A stretch of 64,000 nt of DNA from NCBI GenBank assembly GCA_024224295.1, contig JAAENN010000245.1, positions 1 to 64,000 of the forward strand, in the 5' to 3' direction. This DNA comes from Shimia sp. (lineage in GTDB: Bacteria; Pseudomonadota; Alphaproteobacteria; Rhodobacterales; Rhodobacteraceae). The position numbers and the translations under genes are program-made. The notes under the pieces are model-generated. The model saw only the letters and a list, made by a program, of their open reading frames with translations, ran no database searches and had not been told where the DNA came from. Shown one piece after another: positions 1-8,616 of this stretch; position 1 is the first letter of the stretch, and every line of letters starts with the position of its first letter.

Positions 1-2003
1 GCGCTGAGACGGTTTTCGGTTTCCGTATGCAACGCAATTAAGGCTTCGAGCAATTTGGTGGTTTGGACTGGCTTGATCACTTCTCCATGAGTGAAGACAG
101 CCTCATCTCCAAAGCTGCGCAGCGCTTCGCTAATGGGCCGCAGCGCAATTAGACGGGTTTTCGATCCAACGGTTGCCGTATAGAGCGCGCGAAGCAACAC
201 TTGTCGATCCATGTCAGGCATGCCCATTTCAGTCAGAATGACGTCATAGGGCGCGCCGGTTTCCTTTGCCTGTTGTATGCTTTCCAAAGCACTCTTTGAG
301 TTATCGAAGGTGGCGACTTGGCTATTCCATGCGGATAGCACTTCATTCATAACAAACAATGCTGTTGGCTCAGACTGAAGTACCAAGACTTTCAAATCCT
401 GTAGGTCCACAGTGTCAATGGGTAGCGTGGGAAGTGGTTGTTTGGGTTCGTGCAATGGCACAATGAATGTAAATGTTGTGCCAGTGCCAACAGTCGATTT
501 TACCCAGATGCGCCCTCCCATCAATTCAACAAAGCCCTTGGCGATCGCGAGCCCCAGCCCGGTGCCTTGGTGTTTGCGGCTGTAAGAGCCGTCCACCTGG
601 GTAAACTGGTCAAAAACGGTGGCCAGATTCTCTTCTGGGATGCCACACCCAGTGTCACAGATGTCCACCTGCATGACCTTTTGGTCGTTTTCTTCCTTTA
701 CCGTGGCATTGATCAGAACATAGCCTTCATCCGTAAACTTCAGCGCGTTGCCAACAAGATTGATGATAACCTGTTTGAGGCGGGATTCATCGCCCAGCAG
801 GGTTTTGGGCAGATCAGGCTCCACGCGGGTGATGAGATCCACGCCTGCCTGGCCTGCTTGGTAAGACAGCATTTGCGCAGTGTTTTCGACAAGCTCCACC
901 GGGCGGTACGGCTCGTCGCGCAGGGTCATGTGGCCGCTGTCGATTTTGGAAAAATCCAAGATATCATTGATAATATTGAGCAAAGTGGTGCCGGACGCGT
1001 GAATGGAGTCCACGAGCCCAAGTTGATTGGTGGTCAGATCTGTGTCCGATAGTAGTTCGGTCATACCCAGCACGCCATTCATAGGCGTACGAATTTCGTG
1101 GCTCATCCTTGCAAGGAATTGCGACTTGGCGCGTTCGGCGGTTTTGGCCTGTTCAGCCACCACTTGGAGTTCCGAGTTTTTGGCGTTCAAGTCGTCTGAG
1201 GAGATTTCCAGCTTGGTTTGTGTGTCCTCCAGAGATTTCACCCAAGCCCGCAAGTTTCCCAGCATGAGGTTAAAGCTGTCGGCGAGGCTTTCAACTTCGT
1301 CGTTGGTGCGGATTACGATGGATTGGTTCAGATTGCCTTTGGCGGCGCGCTCAGTGGCGCTGTTGAGGCGGGCCAGCGGTTCGGTCAGGCGACGCGAGAT
1401 CCAGATCGAAAGAAGGATGCCGGTGAGGGTGAAAAATACGCCAAACATCAGATTGCGGCGCAGCACCAGGTTGACCTCGCGATTGGCGGCCGTGCCGTCC
1501 AAATCAAAGCGGATGGTGCCGTAGTTTACATTGCCATAGACTGCTGGAACCGCCACCTGAATGCGGCCGTCCACATTGCGGATATGTGTTGTCTCTGACG
1601 CCGTAGCCTGATTGACAAGATCGTCTTCCACACGACCTAAGAACAGGGCATTGCCCTCTGATGAGCCATTTACGAGTAAAAAGCCCTCTGGATCGATAAA
1701 GCTCAAAGACAAGATGTCCGGTTGGCGCATGAGTTCTTGATAAATGATGTCCAGTTCCGCCGGGCGGCCCTCAAACAAGTAGGGCAGAGTGACTTCTTGA
1801 ATTAGAATACCAAGCGAGTCTGAGCGCTCGGAGAAGCGGGTGTGAACCAATTCAAGCTGCGTGATGGTGTTGAGGTAAATCAGAGTCGAGACAAAGGCGC
1901 CGATCATCAAGCCAAAATACAAAGTCATCCGGCGTCCCAATCCGTAGGTTAGGGACTTGCGTATTTGGGCGACGCGGCTTTTGTTTTTTTTGTCAGTGGC
2001 CAT
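1..2003 (-). CDS. Hybrid sensor histidine kinase with receiver domain (partial, C-terminus outside window)
   Basis: Membrane sensor kinase that probably autophosphorylates on His and relays phosphate. The frame runs from ATG at 2003 off the window edge, giving 667 visible residues. Visible parts: TM1 about 28-44, a periplasmic sensor region about 50-182, TM2 about 184-202, HAMP about 203-256, HisKA with phospho-His H302 in the SHEIRTP motif, HATPase with the N-box near 412-424 and the GLGLAIAK glycine box near 482-489, then a receiver-like domain from about 537. The receiver looks degenerate: the phosphoacceptor position is Glu592 (LTEMGMP) and the usual N-terminal acidic pair is replaced by QSE. 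The start lies 2 bp after the stop of a PhnD-like binding protein, so the two are probably co-translated and the binding protein may feed the sensor domain. A second receiver or an Hpt domain may follow outside the window. Confidence 0.9.
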   Translation of the reverse strand, partial: MATDKKNKSRVAQIRKSLTYGLGRRMTLYFGLMIGAFVSTLIYLNTITQLELVHTRFSERSDSLGILIQEVTLPYLFEGRPAELDIIYQELMRQPDILSLSFIDPEGFLLVNGSSEGNALFLGRVEDDLVNQATASETTHIRNVDGRIQVAVPAVYGNVNYGTIRFDLDGTAANREVNLVLRRNLMFGVFFTLTGILLSIWISRRLTEPLARLNSATERAAKGNLNQSIVIRTNDEVESLADSFNLMLGNLRAWVKSLEDTQTKLEISSDDLNAKNSELQVVAEQAKTAERAKSQFLARMSHEIRTPMNGVLGMTELLSDTDLTTNQLGLVDSIHASGTTLLNIINDILDFSKIDSGHMTLRDEPYRPVELVENTAQMLSYQAGQAGVDLITRVEPDLPKTLLGDESRLKQVIINLVGNALKFTDEGYVLINATVKEENDQKVMQVDICDTGCGIPEENLATVFDQFTQVDGSYSRKHQGTGLGLAIAKGFVELMGGRIWVKSTVGTGTTFTFIVPLHEPKQPLPTLPIDTVDLQDLKVLVLQSEPTALFVMNEVLSAWNSQVATFDNSKSALESIQQAKETGAPYDVILTEMGMPDMDRQVLLRALYTATVGSKTRLIALRPISEALRSFGDEAVFTHGEVIKPVQTTKLLEALIALHTETENRLS

Positions 2004-2005
2004 AA

Positions 2006-2911
2006 CTACTTTACCCCTGCATCTTCAAGATCTTGGAGAATCTCAAATAAAGGAGCAAATGTGCGTTTTGATCCTGCCGCAAATTCATCAAATTGTGTGC
2101 TGTTGTGAAAGCTCCTAAGAACCTCCCGACCATTTTCTGACTGAGACATGACTTTGAGAGTGCGGCGCAACTCGTCCAACAGGTCCTGGGAAAGCGCTGG
2201 TCGTTGCATCAGGACACTGCGAGGCATGCGTTCAGAAATTGCGATGATCCGAAATTCGTTCGGACGCGCTTCCATCAGGTCGAGGAAACTTGTGTGACTT
2301 GTTGCCCCGGCCTCTGCGCGGCCGGAAGCGACAGAGAACAAGGTGTTCTTGTCATTGTAGGTCAAAAAGTATCCGATTTCGTCGCCAGAGTGGCTGGCTG
2401 CGGGTGCGCGGAGCTTTTTGAGCCTTAGATCAGTCTGCAGCAACATATGCGCCGGTGCTATGAAGCCGGAGGAGGAGTCGTGGTCTTCCAAGGCAATACG
2501 TCTGCCCTTCAGATCTGCCAAGGTACGAATGTCACTGTCTGTGGATGTGAAGATTACGGAGTAGTAGAAGGCATGTCCGTCCTTCCAGTGCCGTAGAAAA
2601 GGGATGCCTCCGGAAAACCTGGCGACCTTGGCAACCACCAAAGGGCTGTCGATAAAGATGTCCACTTCCTCACGGGCAATCGCAGCGGCCATCAGTTCGG
2701 CGCTAGGGTGGACAACCAAGCGCACTTCGGAGATGCCAACCTCTTCAAGTTCGTCTTCCAGATAACTCAGCAAAGGCTGAAAGACCCGCATTTGCCCACG
2801 AATGCCTTCGTTTAACGTGCCAAGGTTCAACGTCTCTGCTGTCGCCCAATGGGCGCTCAGCCCAAATAGGCTGGTTAAGCAGTACAGTATGATCCCTTTG
2901 AACATGCGCAT
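2006..2911 (-). CDS. PhnD-like periplasmic substrate-binding protein, probable kinase sensory partner
   Basis: 301-residue secreted protein with a signal peptide (hydrophobic stretch about 5-20, cleavage near WATA-ET at about 25). The fold resembles PhnD/SsuA-type type-2 binding proteins: an N-terminal TLNLGTLNE strand, a DIFIDSPLVV segment, a LADLKGRRIALEDHDSSSGF segment and a GATSHTSFLDL segment. PhnD-family proteins bind phosphonate or other anions for ABC import. No permease or ATPase of that type is next to it. Instead a hybrid kinase starts 2 bp downstream, which suggests ligand sensing rather than transport. The ligand cannot be read from the sequence. Start ATG at 2911; M3 at 2905 is an alternative. 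Confidence 0.82.
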   Translation of the reverse strand: MRMFKGIILYCLTSLFGLSAHWATAETLNLGTLNEGIRGQMRVFQPLLSYLEDELEEVGISEVRLVVHPSAELMAAAIAREEVDIFIDSPLVVAKVARFSGGIPFLRHWKDGHAFYYSVIFTSTDSDIRTLADLKGRRIALEDHDSSSGFIAPAHMLLQTDLRLKKLRAPAASHSGDEIGYFLTYNDKNTLFSVASGRAEAGATSHTSFLDLMEARPNEFRIIAISERMPRSVLMQRPALSQDLLDELRRTLKVMSQSENGREVLRSFHNSTQFDEFAAGSKRTFAPLFEILQDLEDAGVK

Positions 2912-3155
2912 CCGAGTGTTTTAAGACCTCCTAAAGGCGGTATTAGGAAAGTCTAAACCATCGCTTAATGAATGCGAGTAACGGTGTGAAAACTTTGAAT
3001 ATGTGAAGAATTGTATGGAAAATGTGGCAAATTTGCTTTCCGGCTCGCCCATGCCGGACAGACGGTTGCGATATGACTCGAGCTTAGTCAGCATTGCCTA
3101 GAAAGACTGCCGCGAAAATGTGCTTCGCGCCAGATATTTGCGAAGGCAGCACCAA

Positions 3156-3174
3156 TTTCCCGCATTGCGGGAAA
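3156..3174. other. 8-bp stem hairpin after aglK; the rest of 2912-3181 shows nothing else clear
   Basis: TTTCCCGC and GCGGGAAA pair around a 3-nt ATT loop just past the aglK stop. There is no good U-tract on the minus strand, so it may be a weak terminator or a 3' protective hairpin for the agl mRNA. The remaining intergenic sequence presumably holds the promoter of the PhnD-like/kinase pair, but I cannot pick a convincing one. Confidence 0.4.
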
Positions 3175-3181
3175 AGTGACT

Positions 3182-4303
3182 TTAGTGCGCGTTCTTCTCG
3201 ATGTGTTTGATCGACCGGTCGCGATACAAGAGCGACTGGGTGTTTGCAAAAACATGCACCTTTGCGGGATCTGCGGTGAGGGAGACTTGTTTACCTTTCA
3301 GGTCGCGGTGGATGCCTTGCAGTTTGCCAATCACAGGCTCTGCCGCGCCCTGCGCTTCGAAATACAGCAAAGTTACCTCGCCCAATGCTTCGGTGATGTT
3401 TACTGTCCCGGTGTAGATCGCATCGCCATCAGTGGTGACCAGATCTTCGGGGCGCACGCCAATATTGACCTGACGCCCCATGTCCTCCGGCAAGGAAGGC
3501 ACGGTGGAGGTGGCCGTGCCCCCAGCATCCAGCGTAATTGTCGTGGTCTTGCCGGTGCCGGTGATCTTGCCGGGGAGGAGGTTCATCGCTGGAGAGCCGA
3601 TGAATTGCGCAACAAACTCGTTTTCGGGACGCTCATAGAGCTCCAGAGGTGTGCCAACCTGGGCAATGCCGCCTCCAGCCAGCACGACGATGCGTGTGGC
3701 CAGCGTCATGGCCTCCACCTGATCGTGGGTCACATAGACCATGGTGCTGTCGGGCATGGACTCTTTGAGCTGGGCGATCTCGATACGCGTGGCGACACGA
3801 AGGGCTGCGTCAAGGTTAGAGAGCGGTTCGTCAAACAGATAGACCTTGGGGTCGCGCACAATGGAACGTCCGATGGCCACACGTTGACGTTGACCACCGG
3901 AGAGCTCTTTGGGCAGTCGATCCAGCAGGTTGTGCAGCTGGAGCGTTTTGGCAGCTTTCTCCACACGCTCGTCGATTTCAGACGCGCTCATCTTGGCGAT
4001 TTTGAGCGCAAAAGACATGTTTTCGCGCACAGTGAGGTGCGGATAGAGCGCGTAGGATTGGAACACCATCGCGATGCCGCGTTCGCTGGGCGGGACATTA
4101 TTTACTAATGTACCGTCAATTTCCAACGTTCCTGCGGTGATGTGCTCCAAGCCCGCAATCATGCGCAGCAAGGTGGATTTGCCGCAGCCGGAGGGGCCGA
4201 CAAAGACCACCAGTTCACCTTTTTCGATCTCCAGATCGATGTTGGCGAGGACATTCACCGGGCCGTAGGATTTTGCGACGTTTTTGAGAATGAGATCAGC
4301 CAT
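3182..4303 (-). CDS. aglK: Alpha-glucoside ABC transporter ATP-binding protein
   Basis: Cytoplasmic ATPase that powers alpha-glucoside uptake. 373 residues, the usual length for the UgpC/MalK class. Walker A GPSGCGKST at 36-44, Q-loop in MVFQSYALYPHL, signature LSGGQRQ, Walker B VYLFDEPLSNLD, switch His in VYVTHDQ. The C-terminal part (about 235-350) fits a TOBE/MalK regulatory domain, including the IGVRPEDL stretch. Last gene of the aglEFGAK operon; its ATG overlaps the aglA stop by 8 bases. It presumably pairs with AglF and AglG. MalK-like proteins can be shared by several sugar importers, so wider use is possible. Confidence 0.92.
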   Translation of the reverse strand: MADLILKNVAKSYGPVNVLANIDLEIEKGELVVFVGPSGCGKSTLLRMIAGLEHITAGTLEIDGTLVNNVPPSERGIAMVFQSYALYPHLTVRENMSFALKIAKMSASEIDERVEKAAKTLQLHNLLDRLPKELSGGQRQRVAIGRSIVRDPKVYLFDEPLSNLDAALRVATRIEIAQLKESMPDSTMVYVTHDQVEAMTLATRIVVLAGGGIAQVGTPLELYERPENEFVAQFIGSPAMNLLPGKITGTGKTTTITLDAGGTATSTVPSLPEDMGRQVNIGVRPEDLVTTDGDAIYTGTVNITEALGEVTLLYFEAQGAAEPVIGKLQGIHRDLKGKQVSLTADPAKVHVFANTQSLLYRDRSIKHIEKNAH

Positions 4304-5981
4304 TGTCTTTGTCTCCAGAATTCGCGCCTTGGGTCACGGCGAAAGCAGCCTGCCACGCGGGCAGGGTCACTTTGGCGCCGTCTCGGCTGATGGTGAAGGG
4401 AGCCTTTGGATCCATGGTCCAGGCGCCTGCCGGAAGGTCGAAGTTTTGCTCTTTGCCTGAAAGGTTGAAGGCGCAGAGGATGGTTTGGCCGTTGTGTTCC
4501 CGCACAAATCGAATGTGGGTCTCATCCGCGTGCAGCAGCTCAAAGGCGCCTTTCAAAAGCGGCAGCTGCTCTTTGCGGAAGGCAATCAGGCGGCGGTAGA
4601 AGTTCAGCATGGAGCCGGGGGTGTCTTCCTGCGCTTCCACGGATTTTGCGAGGTGATCGGCACTGATCGGGAGCCACGGTTTGCCGTCAGAAAAGCCGCC
4701 GTTTTGGTTGTCTGACTTCCACACCATCGGCGTGCGACACCCATCGCGGCCTTTGAATTTTGGCCAGAAGCGGATGCCATAGGGGTCCTGCAAGTCTTCA
4801 AAGGCCACATCGGCCTCTGGCAGTCCAAGCTCTTCACCCTGATAGATGCAGACCGAGCCGCGCAAGGACATCAACAAGGCAGCATAGGTTCGCTGGGCGG
4901 CGTCAGATAGGTTCCAGCGCGAGCCGTGGCGCTCTACGTCGTGGTTGGAGTTTGCCCAGCAGCCCCAGCTGTCGCTGCCAAAACTTTCGGCGGTTTGCAT
5001 GATCTCTGCGACGCGGGAGCCGGTGGGATGGGCTTGGCATAGTAAGGCAAAGTCATAGGCCATATGCAGTTTGTCGCCGCCGCCGGTGTACGTCGCCTGA
5101 ATTTCGCTGCCGCGCTGGCTGTCGCCGACCTCACCCACGGTGGTGATGGCGTCATATTCGTTAAGCAGGCTGCGCAGGTCTTGCAGGAAGCCAAGGTTTT
5201 CCGGCTGGTTTTTGTCGTAGAGGTGTTCCTGATGGTTATACGGGTTCACCGCAGGCGCGATGTTGTCGTTGCGCTCTTCCAGTGGCAACGCAGGGTTGTC
5301 GCGCAGTTGGGCATCGCAGTAGTAGAAATTCACCGTGTCCAGACGGAAGCCGTCCACGCCACGGTCGAGCCAGAAACGGGCCACATCGAGCAGTTCCTGA
5401 CGCACTTCGGCATTATGGAAATTCAGGTCTGGCTGCTCGGCCAGGAAGTTGTGCAGGTAGTACTGCTGGCGGGAGGTGTCCCACTGCCAGGCTGGACCGC
5501 CAAAGATGGAAAGCCAGTTGTTGGGCGGCGTGCCGTCCAGCTTTGGTTCAGCCCAAACAAACCAATCGGCCTTGTCGTTGGTGCGGTCTGCGCGGCTTTC
5601 AATGAACCACGGGTGTTGATCCGAGGTGTGGGACAGGACCAGGTCGATGATGATCTTGATGCCCAGTTCATGCGCCTTGGCGATCAGCTCATCGAAGTCT
5701 GAGAGCGTGCCAAACATTGGGTCGACATCGCGGTAATCAGACACGTCATAGCCGAAATCCAACATGGGCGAGGTGAAAAACGGTGAGAGCCAGATGGCGT
5801 CCACGCCAAGCGAGGCCACGTGGGGCAGGCGCTGGATGATGCCGGCAAGGTCGCCAATGCCGTCGCCGGTGCTGTCTTGGTAGGAGCGCGGGTAGATCTG
5901 ATAGATCACCGCACCACGCCACCAATCGGGGTCTGTGATGAGTGCGGAATCATTGGTCATGGTCGGGTCCTGATAAGTCAT
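4296..5981 (-). CDS. aglA: Alpha-glucosidase, GH13 family
   Basis: Hydrolyses imported alpha-glucosides (maltose, sucrose or trehalose type) to monosaccharides. It has no signal peptide, so it acts in the cytoplasm. 561 residues, typical of GH13 oligo-alpha-glucosidases. Visible GH13 features: the N-terminal WWRGAVIYQIYPRS motif, GDLAGI, DLVLSHTSDQHPWF, nucleophile D215 in DGFRLDTVN, acid/base E284 in TVGEV, and D348 in NSNHDVERH. Lies between aglG (47 bp away) and aglK (8-base overlap). The start may instead be ATG at 5960, which has an AGGA about 8 nt upstream and would remove 7 residues. Substrate preference is inferred from the operon. Confidence 0.92.
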   Translation of the reverse strand: MTYQDPTMTNDSALITDPDWWRGAVIYQIYPRSYQDSTGDGIGDLAGIIQRLPHVASLGVDAIWLSPFFTSPMLDFGYDVSDYRDVDPMFGTLSDFDELIAKAHELGIKIIIDLVLSHTSDQHPWFIESRADRTNDKADWFVWAEPKLDGTPPNNWLSIFGGPAWQWDTSRQQYYLHNFLAEQPDLNFHNAEVRQELLDVARFWLDRGVDGFRLDTVNFYYCDAQLRDNPALPLEERNDNIAPAVNPYNHQEHLYDKNQPENLGFLQDLRSLLNEYDAITTVGEVGDSQRGSEIQATYTGGGDKLHMAYDFALLCQAHPTGSRVAEIMQTAESFGSDSWGCWANSNHDVERHGSRWNLSDAAQRTYAALLMSLRGSVCIYQGEELGLPEADVAFEDLQDPYGIRFWPKFKGRDGCRTPMVWKSDNQNGGFSDGKPWLPISADHLAKSVEAQEDTPGSMLNFYRRLIAFRKEQLPLLKGAFELLHADETHIRFVREHNGQTILCAFNLSGKEQNFDLPAGAWTMDPKAPFTISRDGAKVTLPAWQAAFAVTQGANSGDKDNG

Positions 5982-6028
5982 GGTTGTGTCCGATAGTGAG
6001 GCCTTTTGGGGCCGTGTTAGTATCTATT

Positions 6029-7300
6029 TTATTTGACGGAACCGGCCAGAAGGCCGCGCACCAGGTAACGTTGCATCGCAAAGAAGACGAGCAGCGGTAC
6101 CGAGATGGAAACGAAGGCGGCTGTCGCGAGGATTTCCCAATTGCCGCCACGGGTGCCGAGCAGTTCGACAATCTGGTTGGTCATCACCGTGGTGTTGCCT
6201 GTGCTGTCGATCAGGAACACTTTGGCGACCAGCAGGTCGTTCCAGGTCCACAAGAACTGGAAGATGGCAAAGGAGGCCAGCGCCGGGAAAGATAGCGGCA
6301 GGATGATCTTGGTGAAGATTTGAAAGTCGGTGGCGCCGTCGACCTTGGCGTTTTCGATGATGTCGCGGGGCAGACCGGACATGTAGTTGCGCAGCAGGTA
6401 GATCGCGAGCGGCAGGCCGAAGCCGGTATGGGCCAGCCAGACGCCAAGGTAGCCTTTTGCCGCAACACTGTCCCCCGCACTAAACCCAAAGAGTTCACCA
6501 AGAGAATTTGTGGCCAAAAGTTTTCTTGGTGCGTCAGGATCGGTCGTACCCAGGATACTTGCAAACAATTCGGCAAGAGAGCCGTGTAAAGTCAGCAGTG
6601 GGATCAACGCAAGTTGCAGAGGCACAACCAGCAGGCCAACAATTGCTGCGATGAGCAATGCGCGGCCGGGAAACTCCATCCATGCCAGCGCGTAGGCGGC
6701 GAAAGCGGCAATCACAATTGGGATGATTGTGGCGGGAATAGTGACTGTTAACGTGTTGAGAAACGCCTTGGTCATGCTGTCGTTGCTGTTGCCGGACAGA
6801 AGCACCTGATCATAGTTGGCCAGCGTGAACTCGGGCGGCAGGGTGGCGGTGATGAACACCCGTTGACCGCGTTTTTTCAGCTCCTTGGTGGAGGTAAAGC
6901 GATAGTTGCCAGCGGCGTCCATGGTGAAGGTCTTGGTGTCCTTTGTGAAAGAGGTCGTTTCGCCCACAGTAAAGGCATCCACAGCTTTGGAAGATACGCC
7001 AAAACGGGTGATCTCTGTGCCGGGCTCCGGGCCTTCGTCGGAATCCTCAAGCAAATTGCCCTCGACCACCCAGAGGTCGCCCTCTTGTGTGGCGGCCTCT
7101 GCGCCGCCGGTGCGCAGCTGCACCACCTGTTCAGACGGGAACAGGGCTTTCCACCAGCCAGACGCGGAGATTTGATCCGCGGTACGGAAAGAGGAGACCA
7201 GAAGGCCGACAGTGGGGAACAGCCATAGTGCCACAAGCAGCACAACGGAGAGATTTACTGCCCAGGAAAGGCCGGATTTACGTCCTGCGATATTGTCCAT
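6029..7300 (-). CDS. aglG: Alpha-glucoside ABC transporter permease AglG
   Basis: Inner-membrane permease of the alpha-glucoside importer (MalG class), 423 residues. An N-terminal TM (about 11-33) is followed by a large, likely periplasmic insertion (about 40-165, rich in charged residues). Five further TMs follow, with the ATPase-docking EAA loop in ENAKVDGATDFQIFTKIILP. The extra domain explains the length over ordinary 280-residue MalG proteins and is known in AglG homologues. ATG at 7300 has a good GGAGAG Shine-Dalgarno. 11 bp separates it from aglF. Confidence 0.9.
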   Translation of the reverse strand: MDNIAGRKSGLSWAVNLSVVLLVALWLFPTVGLLVSSFRTADQISASGWWKALFPSEQVVQLRTGGAEAATQEGDLWVVEGNLLEDSDEGPEPGTEITRFGVSSKAVDAFTVGETTSFTKDTKTFTMDAAGNYRFTSTKELKKRGQRVFITATLPPEFTLANYDQVLLSGNSNDSMTKAFLNTLTVTIPATIIPIVIAAFAAYALAWMEFPGRALLIAAIVGLLVVPLQLALIPLLTLHGSLAELFASILGTTDPDAPRKLLATNSLGELFGFSAGDSVAAKGYLGVWLAHTGFGLPLAIYLLRNYMSGLPRDIIENAKVDGATDFQIFTKIILPLSFPALASFAIFQFLWTWNDLLVAKVFLIDSTGNTTVMTNQIVELLGTRGGNWEILATAAFVSISVPLLVFFAMQRYLVRGLLAGSVK

Positions 7301-7311
7301 GATCTCTCTCC

Positions 7312-8538
7312 TCAGCGCATTTCTTTGCGGGCCTGCACCACATTCCAGATCAGGATCGGGGAGACGAGCAGCATGATGATGATGGCGCTGGCGGAGCCGA
7401 CGCCCCAGTCATTGGCGCGGAACAGTTTGTCGTACATGTAGTTGGCCAGAACTTGGGTTTCCCATTGGCCGTTGGTCATCGCAAAGACGATATCAAAGAC
7501 CTTGAGCACAACCAGCGTTATGGTGGTCCAGACCACCACAATAGTGGGCATGATCTGCGGCACTTTGATCTTGAAGAAAATCTGAAACGGGTTTGCGCCA
7601 TCGACAATCGCGGCCTCAACGGTTTCCTCAGGAATGCCGCGCAGGGCAGCGGAGAGGATCACCATAGCGAAGCCGGTTTGGATCCAGATCAGAACCACCA
7701 TCAGGAAGAAATTGTTGTAGAACGGCACGGTGAGCCAGGATTGTGGCTGGCCATAAGGGAAATCCATGCCAATCACGTCAAGGATATTGCGCAAGGCGAC
7801 GACGGTAATCCAGAGACTAATCAAGCCAGAAACGGCTCGTAGTGCCTTCACAATCGTGTTGTCACTTCCGGGCATGATGGGGCGCAGGAGCAGCCAGCCA
7901 ATGTAGGCTACCAAGGCCGCAAACACTGCCAGGATCAAGACAGGGACCACCTTGAGAAACAACAGGGAGCCAAGACCACCGTCAAACTGCATCCACACCG
8001 CATTGAGGATACCGATTTGCTCATTTCCAGCTGGGCGGGCGTCATAGACCAGTTTAAAGATCACGGAGGCGCCCACAAATGAGATCGCCATGGGCATGAA
8101 GATCAGCGATTTGGCGATAGATCCCCATTTGATGCGGTCTGTCAGCTGTGCCGCCAAGAGGCCAAAGGCGGTGGAGGCGGCAGGCACGACAATCAGCCAA
8201 AGCATGTTGTTACGCATCGCTTCCCAGAATTTTGGTTCGGCAAACATCTGTTGGTAGTTGGCGAGGCCAACAAAGGCGTCGTCTTGCATGCGGTCGGTCA
8301 GGGACAGACGCAGGGTCTCAAACACCGGGTATCCGAGATAGAGGCCAAGCGCGACAATCGCGGGTCCGAGGAACAGCCAAGGACGCACCATATTGGCTCG
8401 GTTGATGTTGCGCCCTGCGTTGGGGCCGCGTGCCGGAAACAGTACTTTGTCAAGAAATAGGTTGGAGAAGTAGAAATACCCGAGGCATCCGCCAACTCCG
8501 ACGACGATGGTCACAAGACCCAGCAGTGCTGGTGACAT
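7312..8538 (-). CDS. aglF: Alpha-glucoside ABC transporter permease AglF
   Basis: Inner-membrane permease of the MalF class, 408 residues with about eight hydrophobic segments. The EAA loop reads EAAIVDGANPFQIFFKIKVP near residues 305-325. It has additional membrane segments at the N-terminus (about 4-27 and 53-70) and mid-protein compared with a minimal 6-TM permease. It should form a heterodimer with AglG and receive sugar from AglE. It follows aglE after a 78-bp spacer that contains a strong hairpin. Confidence 0.9.
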   Translation of the reverse strand: MSPALLGLVTIVVGVGGCLGYFYFSNLFLDKVLFPARGPNAGRNINRANMVRPWLFLGPAIVALGLYLGYPVFETLRLSLTDRMQDDAFVGLANYQQMFAEPKFWEAMRNNMLWLIVVPAASTAFGLLAAQLTDRIKWGSIAKSLIFMPMAISFVGASVIFKLVYDARPAGNEQIGILNAVWMQFDGGLGSLLFLKVVPVLILAVFAALVAYIGWLLLRPIMPGSDNTIVKALRAVSGLISLWITVVALRNILDVIGMDFPYGQPQSWLTVPFYNNFFLMVVLIWIQTGFAMVILSAALRGIPEETVEAAIVDGANPFQIFFKIKVPQIMPTIVVVWTTITLVVLKVFDIVFAMTNGQWETQVLANYMYDKLFRANDWGVGSASAIIIMLLVSPILIWNVVQARKEMR

Positions 8539-8565
8539 GACGCGCTCCCCCCGAGGTTTTAGTGG

Positions 8566-8594
8566 GCTCCCCCGCGCGGTGCGCGCGAGGGAGC
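8566..8594 (-). promoter_or_regulatory. Intercistronic GC hairpin between aglE and aglF
   Basis: GCTCCC...GGGAGC and CGCGCG arms form a 13-position stem with one C-A mismatch and a GTG loop. There is no U-tract in the transcription direction. Such hairpins after a binding-protein gene commonly stabilise the upstream mRNA and lower downstream expression, so the binding protein outnumbers the permeases. The structure is seen in the sequence; the role is inferred. Confidence 0.6.
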
Positions 8595-8616
8595 AGTTTG
8601 TTACGTGAGTGAAGGG

